Made by a program: the position numbers and the translations under genes
Shown here: piece by piece, positions 27,831 to 35,421 of the stretch
How the letters are laid out: every line of letters begins with the position of its first letter
Numbering within the stretch: the stretch's first letter is position 1
The notes under the pieces: model-generated
Seen by the model: only the letters and a program-made list of their open reading frames with translations
Told to the model about the DNA's origin: nothing
Databases searched by the model: none
Assembly (NCBI RefSeq): GCF_001885585.1
Contig: NZ_LSRP01000085.1
Coordinates: 124,001 to 188,000, forward strand
Direction of reading: 5' to 3'
Source of the DNA: Pararhizobium antarcticum
GTDB lineage: Bacteria > Pseudomonadota > Alphaproteobacteria > Rhizobiales > Rhizobiaceae
Length of the DNA: 64,000 nt

Positions 27831-28640
27831 CTACCAGCTGCGCTCCAGGCCACGCACCGCTGCGGCCGCCGTCTGTTCGCTGAAAACAAGGCCGGGATCG
27901 CCGACCGAAAACTGACCCGGCCGACCGGGCGCCAGGGATGGCCGACGCGCAGTGATCTTGCCAAGCGGATGCTGCGAATGCACGCGCAGCGGAGCACCCG
28001 GCTCCGGCTCGACGAACAGAGCGAGGCTGGCAATGCGCACCGGCTCGGTCATCAAAGCCGCGAAGACGTGTTTCAAAGCCGTCTCAAGCCGGCTGGATGC
28101 GGCTTTTGAAAGCGGCCCGGTCAGCGCCATATGAAACCGGAATTCGTCCATGACATAGGGATAACCCCAGCGATGCAGATTGGAAAACTGCGGCGCGGTC
28201 AGCCCGTCCGGGTCGCGGCGCTCGATTTCCGCCTCGCCAAGCGGCGCGCGAAATTCATCGAACAGTTGAACCACCTTGGCCGCCAGCAGTTGCATCGCCT
28301 CGCACGGAAGGACCGGCGCAATCCCAAAGAAATCGCCGAGCCGGGCAATCTCCATGCGCGGCATCTCGAACGGCGTGACGGTGCCGGCAAACTGCATCAG
28401 GGCCTTGAGCAGCCCGGCCTCGGTCCTGTCAGGATGGAGATGGAACGGCGACTTGATCGTCGCGTGGAAACCATAGCGGCGGGGAACGGCCGTATAGAAG
28501 GCCAGTTCCTGCGAACTCAGGCCGATGCCGGATGGGCGCTCCGTGACCTCGCCCGAATAGACGTTTCGACCGAGCCAACTCTCCGCTGCGATCGACAGCG
28601 GGTCGTGAATTGGCGGCGTGAAATAGATGGCGTAGCGCAT
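27831..28640 (-). CDS. DUF1045 protein, 2H phosphoesterase superfamily
   Basis: This 269-residue protein has the two short His motifs of the 2H phosphoesterase fold: FHATIKSPF near residue 58 and FHMALTGPL about 110 residues later. Relatives are annotated as putative phosphonate-metabolism proteins because some lie beside phn genes. A known 2H activity is hydrolysis of cyclic nucleotide phosphates. No phn gene is present here; its neighbour is the allantoinase operon, 145 bp downstream on the same strand. The ATG at 28640 fits the family N-terminus MRYAIYFTPP. Substrate unknown. Confidence 0.82.
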   Translation of the reverse strand: MRYAIYFTPPIHDPLSIAAESWLGRNVYSGEVTERPSGIGLSSQELAFYTAVPRRYGFHATIKSPFHLHPDRTEAGLLKALMQFAGTVTPFEMPRMEIARLGDFFGIAPVLPCEAMQLLAAKVVQLFDEFRAPLGEAEIERRDPDGLTAPQFSNLHRWGYPYVMDEFRFHMALTGPLSKAASSRLETALKHVFAALMTEPVRIASLALFVEPEPGAPLRVHSQHPLGKITARRPSLAPGRPGQFSVGDPGLVFSEQTAAAAVRGLERSW

Positions 28641-28802
28641 GGGCCTGCTCCGGTCGGCTGATGGCCCAGTGACTAGGTGATTTGCGTGACAGAATGACGA
28701 ATCGACAAGCGGTCTGTCGTCGTCCGATCGCCCCACAAACCATGGAACCATCCGCAGACTGCCCCGTTAACTCTTCGTATGAATGGAATGAAGGAGAAAA
28801 CG

Positions 28803-29192
28803 ATGACCTATCAGAGCGCAAACATCCAGGACGCCAACATCAAGGAAACCCATGACCTGATCGCTAGCGACAAGGTCGAAGGCACCAAGGTCTATGGCGC
28901 GGATGGCAAGCACATCGGCTCCATCGAGCGTGTCATCCTCGAAAAGCGCAGCGGTCGCGTGTCCTACGCGGTTCTCGGCTTTGGCGGCTTCCTCGGCATC
29001 GGCGAGGATCATTATCCCTTGCCCTGGGCCAAGCTAACCTATGACGAAAACCTCGGCGGCTACCAGACGGACCTGACCCGCGAGCAGGTGGAGAACGCGC
29101 CTAAATACGGTGGCAATGACGAATACGACTGGAACAAGGAAAATGGACGCCGGGTCTACGACTATTACGGCGTGCCGCCTTACTGGATGTAA
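28803..29192 (+). CDS. PRC-barrel domain protein
   Basis: This 129-residue protein has one PRC-barrel, with LIASDKVEGTKVYGADGKHIG cut by a short loop from SIERVILEKRSGRVSYAVLG and then the LPWAKLTYDENLGGY segment. The charged tail ends YYGVPPYWM. PRC-barrels occur in photosynthetic reaction centre H subunits and RimM. Small stand-alone versions are common, often stress-induced, in rhizobia. GAAGGAGAAAACG precedes the ATG. A strong terminator follows, so it is a single-gene unit. Confidence 0.85.
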   Translation: MTYQSANIQDANIKETHDLIASDKVEGTKVYGADGKHIGSIERVILEKRSGRVSYAVLGFGGFLGIGEDHYPLPWAKLTYDENLGGYQTDLTREQVENAPKYGGNDEYDWNKENGRRVYDYYGVPPYWM

Positions 29193-29212
29193 GCATCCAT
29201 CGATTGCGATCA

Positions 29213-29241
29213 GGCCCTGCTATCCCGTAGCAGGGCCTTTT
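29213..29241 (+). terminator. Terminator of the PRC-barrel gene
   Basis: GGCCCTGCTA and TAGCAGGGCC form a perfect 10-bp stem with a five-base loop (TCCCG), followed by TTTT. It overlaps the stop codon of the convergent FAD oxidoreductase gene. Confidence 0.85.
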
Positions 29242-30392
29242 CTGTTGGGCACGCCACCGGTTTTGAGCAGCGTAACATGTTCCCGGCACCGAAAGGATTC
29301 AGGCAGGTCGATGCTCTCCTGCCCGTTGATATCTGCGATAACCGAGGCGGCGAGCCTGTGCGCAAGGCCGAAACTCACTTTGAAGCCGCCGGTCAGCGTC
29401 AACAGCTTGTGGAAATCCGGATGCCGACCGACCATTGGCTCGCGCCCGATGGCTTTCGGCCGCAAACCGGCCCAGCGCTGAAGAACCTCGGCCTTTCGGA
29501 GCATCGGCACGACGCCGTAAGCCCGCTCCAACAGGTCGTCCAATTGCCTGTCGCAGGCCAGCGGATCGGCAAAGCTGATTTCACTGGTGCTGCCGACGGC
29601 AACGCGGCCGTCTTCATGGGGCACAAGATAGAGCCCGTCGGAGTAGATCACCGGCCATGAGGGATCGATGTCGGTCTTCAGCAGCGCGGCCTGCCCCTTG
29701 ACGGCCGTGCCGCTTGCCGAAGGCGCTGCGGGGTGCAGCGCATCGATCAGCGGAAAGGACTGCACCCCAGCAGCCAGAATGCAGTGTCCGAAGTCAATTT
29801 TCTGACCACCCTGCAACTCTGCTTTTCCATCGGTCGGATCGAGACGGACAACCTCTGTCCCTTCCAATATCGTCACATGGGTAGAGCCGCGCAACACTGC
29901 GGTGAGCATGTCGAGCAGGGCTCGCGGCGCAACGCGGGCGGCCAGCGTATCGAACACCATGCCGTTTTCAGTGACGGCACGATCAGGCCAGCCGGGTGTG
30001 TCGGAGATATCGCTGAAATTCCAGAAAAACGGACGGTCATGGGATCGCCAGTGTTCGAGTGCCTCCTGCTGGTGGCGCAGCGCGATGGTCCGCAGATGCG
30101 GCTTGGCCAGCGGAATGATGCGACCGGAACGGCGATAGCCGGCCGACAGGCCGGTTTCCGCCTCGAGTTTGCGGATCTCGGCTTCAAGAGACACCAAGGC
30201 ATCGAACTGGAACTGCTTTTTCTCGTTCCAGCGATCCGGCACATGCGGCATCAGCGCCCCGAGGATGCCGCCGCTGGCACCGGCGCCGATTGCCGAGCGT
30301 TCGACAAGCATTGTCTCGATGCCGGCGCGGTCCGCCATCACGGCCGCCCACAGTCCCATGATGCCGCCGCCGACGATCAACAGATCCGTCAT
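29220..30392 (-). CDS. FAD-dependent oxidoreductase (DAO family, MnmC C-domain-like)
   Basis: This 390-residue protein has an N-terminal Rossmann FAD site, LLIVGGGIMGLWAAVMADRAG, then SAIGAGASGGILGALMPH, and a C-terminal GGFKVSFGLAHRLA. It belongs to the D-amino-acid oxidase family that includes the C-terminal domain of MnmC, which removes the carboxymethyl group from cmnm5U34 in tRNA. It is divergent from the mnmD-like gene, 39 bp apart. This suggests a two-protein form of MnmC, though glycine/amino-acid oxidase is the alternative. The ATG at 30392 gives the expected FAD motif at the N-terminus. Confidence 0.75.
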   Translation of the reverse strand: MTDLLIVGGGIMGLWAAVMADRAGIETMLVERSAIGAGASGGILGALMPHVPDRWNEKKQFQFDALVSLEAEIRKLEAETGLSAGYRRSGRIIPLAKPHLRTIALRHQQEALEHWRSHDRPFFWNFSDISDTPGWPDRAVTENGMVFDTLAARVAPRALLDMLTAVLRGSTHVTILEGTEVVRLDPTDGKAELQGGQKIDFGHCILAAGVQSFPLIDALHPAAPSASGTAVKGQAALLKTDIDPSWPVIYSDGLYLVPHEDGRVAVGSTSEISFADPLACDRQLDDLLERAYGVVPMLRKAEVLQRWAGLRPKAIGREPMVGRHPDFHKLLTLTGGFKVSFGLAHRLAASVIADINGQESIDLPESFRCREHVTLLKTGGVPNRKGPATG

Positions 30393-30431
30393 CGATTGAC
30401 CTTCTTTCCCGCGAGGATTATCCGACACGGC

Positions 30432-31187
30432 ATGACAGCCAGAGAGACCGACAATCCGTCATTGCCCGCGCGCCCGACCGAACTGAGCCCGGTCCCGCAG
30501 CACCAGACGCTCGAATGGCACGAGGGCGATATGCCCTATTCGGCCGAATTTGGCGATCATTTTTATTGCCGCGAGGATGGCAGGCTGGAATGCCAGCACG
30601 TGTTTCTCGGCGGCAATGTTGTCATCGCTCGCTGGCAGGACAGCACCGATTTCACCATCGGCGAACTTGGTTTCGGCACCGGCCTGAATTTCTGCGAGAC
30701 CTGGCGGCAATGGAAACGAGAGGGCCGTGACGGTCAGCGGCTGCATTTCATCTCCTTCGAGCGTTTTCCGATGCAGGCGACCGACATCGCCCGGGCGCTT
30801 TCACGCTGGCCGGAGATCAACGAGGAGCGCGCGGCGCTTTGCGCCTTGTGGCCAGAGCAACCAACGGCGGATGTCTGCCTTGATTTCGGCGACGGCGTGC
30901 AGTTGAGGGTGGTGATCGGGCCCGCAGACGCACGGCTTGGCTCGATGGCAGAAGTGTTTGACGCCTGGTATCTCGATGGCTTCTCGCCGGTGCGCAATCC
31001 AGACCTCTGGTCACAGGATCTCATGCAATCCGTCTTTGACAGGACCCGGCCGGGCGGTACATTCGCGACCTATGCAGCGGCCGGTTTCGTCCGGCGCAAT
31101 CTGCAGGCCGCCGGTTTTGCCGTCGAACGGCGCAAAGGCTATGGCGCCAAAAGGGAAATGCTGTCCGGCACAAAACCGTCCGCCTGA
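30432..31187 (+). CDS. mnmD: tRNA (mnm5U34) methyltransferase MnmD (DUF752)
   Basis: This 251-residue SAM-dependent methyltransferase matches the N-terminal domain of MnmC, which methylates nm5U34 in the wobble position of certain tRNAs. It shows FGDHFYCREDG and HVFLGGN, the SAM motif FTIGELGFGTGLNFCETW, WYLDGFSPVRNPDLWS (catalytic DGFSP) and GTFATYAAAGFVRRNLQAAGF. The ATG at 30432 is the first in frame after the divergent FAD gene. Strong family match. Confidence 0.92.
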   Translation: MTARETDNPSLPARPTELSPVPQHQTLEWHEGDMPYSAEFGDHFYCREDGRLECQHVFLGGNVVIARWQDSTDFTIGELGFGTGLNFCETWRQWKREGRDGQRLHFISFERFPMQATDIARALSRWPEINEERAALCALWPEQPTADVCLDFGDGVQLRVVIGPADARLGSMAEVFDAWYLDGFSPVRNPDLWSQDLMQSVFDRTRPGGTFATYAAAGFVRRNLQAAGFAVERRKGYGAKREMLSGTKPSA

Positions 31188-31333
31188 CGCTTCTGGACGC
31201 ATGACAGACGCAGATGAACGGGCACGATTTCGATCCGGTTTTCTGTCAAGGAAGTTTGCTGTCGCAAATGGTGGCGCATGCCGGGACCCAAATCTGCAAC
31301 ATCTCCGTCGTGTCCAAACGCGATGGAAAAATC

Positions 31334-32926
31334 ATGAGCGACAACGAATTCTCCGCCATGCCCCTGGTCGATCAGCCCGAAGCCCCCGTCGAGCGGCGCC
31401 GGCGCGCCGGTGGCCGTGGCGCGGACCGGACAGCCCGGAGGTCCACGGGTCATTCGAAATATCTCAACCTCGTCAACACCATGACGAAATCCACGGTGCT
31501 CAGCGAGGATGCACTTGAAGCCATCCATGATGCGTCGCTGACAATCCTTGAAGAAATCGGCATGGATGTGATCCTGCCGGAAGCCCGCCAGCGGATGAAG
31601 GCGGCAGGCGCCGATGTGACGGAGGGAACCGACCGCGTGCGCTTCGACCGCGGCCTGATCATGGAGATGATCGCCTCGGTTCCACCGGCCTTCACCCTGC
31701 ATGCCCGCAACCCGATCCGCAATGTTCAGATCGGCGGCAACAATCTCGTCTTCGCCCAGATTGCGTCCGCACCCTTTGTCGCCGACCGCGAGGGCGGACG
31801 CCGCGCCGGCAATCAGGAAGACTTCCGCAAGCTGGTCAAGCTCGCCCAGTCCTACGACATCATTCATACGACCGGCGGCTACCCGGTCGAACCGATCGAC
31901 ATCCACGCCTCGGTGCGCCATCTCGATTGCCTGTCCGACATGGTCAAACTCACCGACAAGGCGTTCCACTGCTACTCGCTCGGCCAGCAGCGCAACATCG
32001 ATGCCCTCGAGATCGCCCGCATAGGCCGCGGCATTTCGGCCGAGCAGATGGAGCAGGAACCCTCGCTGTTCACGATCATCAATACGTCTTCGCCGCTGCG
32101 TCTCGATGGGCCGATGCTGCAGGGCATTATCGAGATGTCGTCGCGCAACCAGGTGGTCGTCGTCACGCCGTTCACGCTGGCCGGCGCCATGGCGCCTGTT
32201 ACGATCGCCGGTGCCGTCGTGCAGCAGAATGCCGAGGCCCTGGCCGGCATCGCCTTTACGCAGATGGTCCGGAAGGGCGCACCGGTGCTCTATGGCGGCT
32301 TTACCTCGAATGTCGACATGAAGACCGGTGCCCCCGCCTTCGGCACACCGGAATACATGAAGGCGGTGATTGCCGGCGGCCAGCTTGCCCGCAAATACAA
32401 CATCCCCTACCGCACCTCCAACACCAACGCCTCGAACACGCTCGATGCCCAGGCAGCCTACGAATCGGGCTTCTCGCTCTGGGCGCTGACGCAGGGCGGC
32501 GGCAATTTCATCATGCATTCGGCAGGATGGAGCGAGGGCGGGTTGACCGCATCCTTCGAAAAATTCATCCTCGACGTCGACATGCTGCAGATGGTGGCGG
32601 AGTTCCTTACACCGCTCGATGTCAGCCAGGATGCACTCGGCCTGGATGCGGTGCGCGATGTGGGCCCCGGCGGCCATTATTTTGGCACCGCCCACACGTT
32701 GGCGCGCTACGAGACCGCCTTCTATTCGCCGATCCTGTCTGACTGGCGCAATTTCGAAACCTGGACGGAGGCTGGACGGCCGACCACATACGATCACGCC
32801 AACCGTGTTTTCAAGGACAAGCTCAACGAATACGAAAAGCCGCCGCTCGATCTGGCCATTGAAGTAGAACTCGACGACTTCGTCGCCCGCCGCAAGCGCG
32901 AAGGCGGCGTCGCGACGGACTTCTGA
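31334..32926 (+). CDS. MttB-family (non-pyrrolysine) methylamine/betaine methyltransferase homologue
   Basis: This 530-residue protein belongs to the trimethylamine methyltransferase superfamily. A basic leader, RRRRAGGRGADR, is followed by the TIM-barrel with LEEIGMDVILPEAR, PVEPIDIHASVRHLDC and TLAGAMAPVTIAGA. Pyrrolysine-containing MttB reads through a UAG codon. Here the frame is uninterrupted, so it is the non-Pyl type, which includes glycine-betaine demethylases (MtgB) and other quaternary-amine methyltransferases. These normally pass methyl to a corrinoid protein, but none is adjacent. The ATG at 31334 is chosen as the family-like start; the ribosome site is weak. Substrate unknown. 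Confidence 0.85.
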   Translation: MSDNEFSAMPLVDQPEAPVERRRRAGGRGADRTARRSTGHSKYLNLVNTMTKSTVLSEDALEAIHDASLTILEEIGMDVILPEARQRMKAAGADVTEGTDRVRFDRGLIMEMIASVPPAFTLHARNPIRNVQIGGNNLVFAQIASAPFVADREGGRRAGNQEDFRKLVKLAQSYDIIHTTGGYPVEPIDIHASVRHLDCLSDMVKLTDKAFHCYSLGQQRNIDALEIARIGRGISAEQMEQEPSLFTIINTSSPLRLDGPMLQGIIEMSSRNQVVVVTPFTLAGAMAPVTIAGAVVQQNAEALAGIAFTQMVRKGAPVLYGGFTSNVDMKTGAPAFGTPEYMKAVIAGGQLARKYNIPYRTSNTNASNTLDAQAAYESGFSLWALTQGGGNFIMHSAGWSEGGLTASFEKFILDVDMLQMVAEFLTPLDVSQDALGLDAVRDVGPGGHYFGTAHTLARYETAFYSPILSDWRNFETWTEAGRPTTYDHANRVFKDKLNEYEKPPLDLAIEVELDDFVARRKREGGVATDF

Positions 32927-32941
32927 AGCCTGTCAGATGGC

Positions 32942-33637
32942 TCAACCGGCAAATTGGTCCAGATAAGTTTCGAACGACTGGTGAGGCTCCGGGTCGAACC
33001 GTTCGGCCAGCACCGTCCAGACCTCGATCCTGTCGAGCCGGAAATCACGGAAGGCCTGGCGCATTTCGCACCAGGCGGTCATCACCCAGATCGCCCCGAA
33101 CGCGGACAGGCCGAGCGGCCAGACAAGCCTTTGACTGCGCGCGCCGGGCAGTGCAACATAGGCGATCGATAGCTTGCGCCGCCCCGCCAGCGCCGCACGC
33201 ACGTCACCGAGGCAGGCCGGCGGTTCTGGCTGCGCGGCAGCGCGGAAAGCATGGATCGGCATCGAGACCAGGCGCTTGGCATGCCCGGACGGCAGCATCG
33301 CCACGATCTTGTCCCTTGCCTCGCGGGCCGCCTGCCCAAGACGCGGGTCACCGAGCATGTCGACGGCCCGCAGTCCGAAGGCCAGCGCTTCGAGCTGCTC
33401 GAAGGTAAAGGTCAGCGGCGGAGCGTCGAAGGCCTCGCGCAACATGTAGCCGACACCGCGTTCACCTTCGATCGGTGCTCCCGATACCATCAGATGCATC
33501 ATGTCCCTGTAGATCGTGCGCGGCGCCACTTCCATCGCCTCGGCAATGGCGGCCGCCGTCATGGCGCCACCCTTGGAACGCAAGAGCTGGATGATCCGGA
33601 ACAGGCGGTCGGCAGGACGCATCGGCACACTCGGCAT
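32942..33637 (-). CDS. YafY-type regulator (HTH + WYL domain)
   Basis: This 231-residue protein has an N-terminal HTH_11 (MRPADRLFRIIQLLRSKGG, then AIAEAMEVAPRTIYRDM). A WYL domain follows at about residues 140-200, with PLGLSAFGAIWVMTAWCEMR and FRLDRIE. YafY/WYL proteins often bind nucleic-acid fragments or small ligands and control stress or DNA-repair genes. It is divergent from the small ABM-like gene and alkC (78-bp gap), so it probably regulates that pair. It ends 15 bp from the convergent mttB homologue. Confidence 0.88.
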   Translation of the reverse strand: MPSVPMRPADRLFRIIQLLRSKGGAMTAAAIAEAMEVAPRTIYRDMMHLMVSGAPIEGERGVGYMLREAFDAPPLTFTFEQLEALAFGLRAVDMLGDPRLGQAAREARDKIVAMLPSGHAKRLVSMPIHAFRAAAQPEPPACLGDVRAALAGRRKLSIAYVALPGARSQRLVWPLGLSAFGAIWVMTAWCEMRQAFRDFRLDRIEVWTVLAERFDPEPHQSFETYLDQFAG

Positions 33638-33715
33638 GGAGCGGAAACACTGTGGCCAGAAGGGTGTCAGTTGGACCGTGTTAGGTCAAGTCCGTCATTC
33701 ACAGGAGCAAGATCC

Positions 33716-34015
33716 ATGACCCAACCGACCATTCTTGAAATCGCCGTTTGCACCGTCACCGACCGGCCAGCCGCCGAACAGGCACGCCGCGCCGCCATGC
33801 AGGCCGTGCGCAGCTTTCCGGGCTTCGTCAGTTGGCGGGCCTTGACTGCGCCCGATCGGCAAGACCTCATCGCCGATCTTGTCGAATGGACCGACAAGCC
33901 GAGCGCCGATGCCGCCGCCGCACGGGTGCAGGCCGACCCGGCCTTTGCCCCTTACATGGCGACAATCGCAAGCGTATCCTTGATGCAGCATTTCGTAACC
34001 GCAGAGGCAATCTGA
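33716..34015 (+). CDS. Small ABM/ferredoxin-like fold protein
   Basis: This 99-residue protein reads TILEIAVCTVTDRPAAEQAR and then FPGFVSWRALTAPDRQDLIADLVEWTD. That pattern suits a dimeric alpha+beta-barrel (antibiotic biosynthesis monooxygenase-like) with a strand-helix-strand repeat. Such genes are often next to YafY-type regulators. The start at 33716 has AGGAGCAAG. It is followed after 6 bp by alkC, so the two form an operon. No catalytic residue can be named. Confidence 0.68.
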   Translation: MTQPTILEIAVCTVTDRPAAEQARRAAMQAVRSFPGFVSWRALTAPDRQDLIADLVEWTDKPSADAAAARVQADPAFAPYMATIASVSLMQHFVTAEAI

Positions 34016-34021
34016 GCGCTG

Positions 34022-35122
34022 ATGGCCGAGCCACTGAAACATCTGATCGGCCACCACACCGCCCGCGACACGGCCGACGCCGTGGCGCGGGCCTTCGCAC
34101 CCTTCGAACGCGCAGCGTTTCTGGAAGACATCCTGCCCGTAATCGATACGCTGGAACTGATGCAGCGCGGAAAATTGATCGCAACCGCCCTGCATCGGCA
34201 TCTTCCACCGGACTTCGAAGCAACCGTCCCGATCCTGCACGCCTGCCTTGCGCGTGTGGATAGACCGGGCCTCACCGGCTGGGCGCTGCTTTCAATCAAC
34301 CAGTTCATCGCCGAATGCGGTGTCGCGCATCTAGACCTCTCGCTGGATCTTCTGAAGGCACTGACGCCGCACTTTACCGCCGAATTCGGCATCCGGACGT
34401 TCATCCATGCGCAGCAGGATCGGGCGCTGGCCATCATCGGGCCGTGGGTTGCAGATCCGAATCACCATGTGCGCAGGCTTGCCTCGGAAGGCACCCGGCC
34501 ACGCCTGCCCTGGGCCATGCGCCTTCCCGCGCTCGTCCGCGACCCACAGCCCATCCTGCCGATCCTCGAAGCGCTGATGGATGACCCGGAAGACTATGTC
34601 CGCCGGTCCGTGGCCAACAGCCTGAACGACATCGCCAAGGATCATCCCGATCTGGTGGCCGCCTTCGTGCGCGATGCGATAAGCAACGCCTCGCCCCAGC
34701 GCCGACAATTGCTGCGCCACGCGTCCCGCACGCTTTTGAAGAAGGGTCATGGCGAGGCGCTTGCCAATTTCGGCTTTGCGCCCGCAGCGGGCGTCAATGC
34801 AGCGGTATCGATCGAAACCCCGGGTGTCACGTTCGGTGAGCATCTCGGCTTTAGCCTGACCGTGAGCAATACAGGCTCAGAGACGCAGCGGCTGATGCTC
34901 GACTATGCCATTCACCACCGCAAGGCCAATGGATCGCTCGCGCCGAAGGTCTTCAAATGGACCAGCCTGGATCTGAAGCCGGGCGAAACGCAGACATTCA
35001 TGCGCCGGCATGCGCTGCGACCGATCACCACCCGGCAATATTATGCCGGCCTCCACCGTGTGGAGATCCTGGTGAATGGCGCCGGCCTTGCCAGCGGCGA
35101 TTTCGAGCTGGTCATGTCCTGA
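34022..35122 (+). CDS. AlkC-type DNA alkylation repair glycosylase
   Basis: This 366-residue protein has an N-terminal bundle of HEAT-like helices (AKD/ALK fold) up to about residue 255. Key stretches are GWALLSINQFIAECG, FGIRTFIHAQQDRALAIIGPW cut by VADPNHHVRRLASEGTRPRLPW, and DDPEDYVRRSVANSLNDIAKD. A beta-rich C-terminal part (FGFSLTVSNTG-like and LKPGETQTFMRR) looks immunoglobulin-like. That combination defines AlkC, a non-base-flipping 3-methyladenine DNA glycosylase. The conserved Arg-Pro-Arg-Leu-Pro-Trp motif is strong. Function is by family; no ada or alkB gene lies nearby. Confidence 0.88.
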   Translation: MAEPLKHLIGHHTARDTADAVARAFAPFERAAFLEDILPVIDTLELMQRGKLIATALHRHLPPDFEATVPILHACLARVDRPGLTGWALLSINQFIAECGVAHLDLSLDLLKALTPHFTAEFGIRTFIHAQQDRALAIIGPWVADPNHHVRRLASEGTRPRLPWAMRLPALVRDPQPILPILEALMDDPEDYVRRSVANSLNDIAKDHPDLVAAFVRDAISNASPQRRQLLRHASRTLLKKGHGEALANFGFAPAAGVNAAVSIETPGVTFGEHLGFSLTVSNTGSETQRLMLDYAIHHRKANGSLAPKVFKWTSLDLKPGETQTFMRRHALRPITTRQYYAGLHRVEILVNGAGLASGDFELVMS

Positions 35123-35230
35123 GCGCAGGGCTGCCCTTCGCAGTCGCAAAAAACTATCTCTTGACTTTTTCGGTGAAAACAACGACATGAGGCCCAGCGT
35201 CACCTTCCGGCCGCCGCGTGAGCGGCCTGC

Positions 35231-35295
35231 GGGATCCTCTGGATCCCTAACGAAGGATAAGCGCAAAAGAGAATGTCCTGCCGATCACGGCAGGA
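35231..35295 (+). promoter_or_regulatory. Hairpins in the long leader of the DEAD-box helicase gene
   Basis: The 299 bases between alkC and the helicase hold two clear hairpins: GGGATCC/GGATCCC (35231-35247) and TCCTGCCG/CGGCAGGA (35276-35295). A TTGACT -35-like hexamer lies near 35161. DEAD-box genes of the RhlE/CsdA type often have structured, cold- or self-regulated leaders; here that is inference. No gene is visible in this stretch. Confidence 0.4.
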
Positions 35296-35421
35296 TGCAG
35301 CGCAGACCGCTTTATCAACCCACAAGTTCCCAAATCACGCGGGGTTCTTGACGCCAACCGACACCGGAACCGCATGGTGCTGTTCCGGCGAAAGCGTTTG
35401 GCGCCCCGAAAAGGCAATACA

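Noticed and set aside
31334-32926. Pyrrolysine-containing trimethylamine methyltransferase
   Set aside because: No in-frame UAG is present and no pyl genes are in the window; the protein is a non-Pyl MttB relative.
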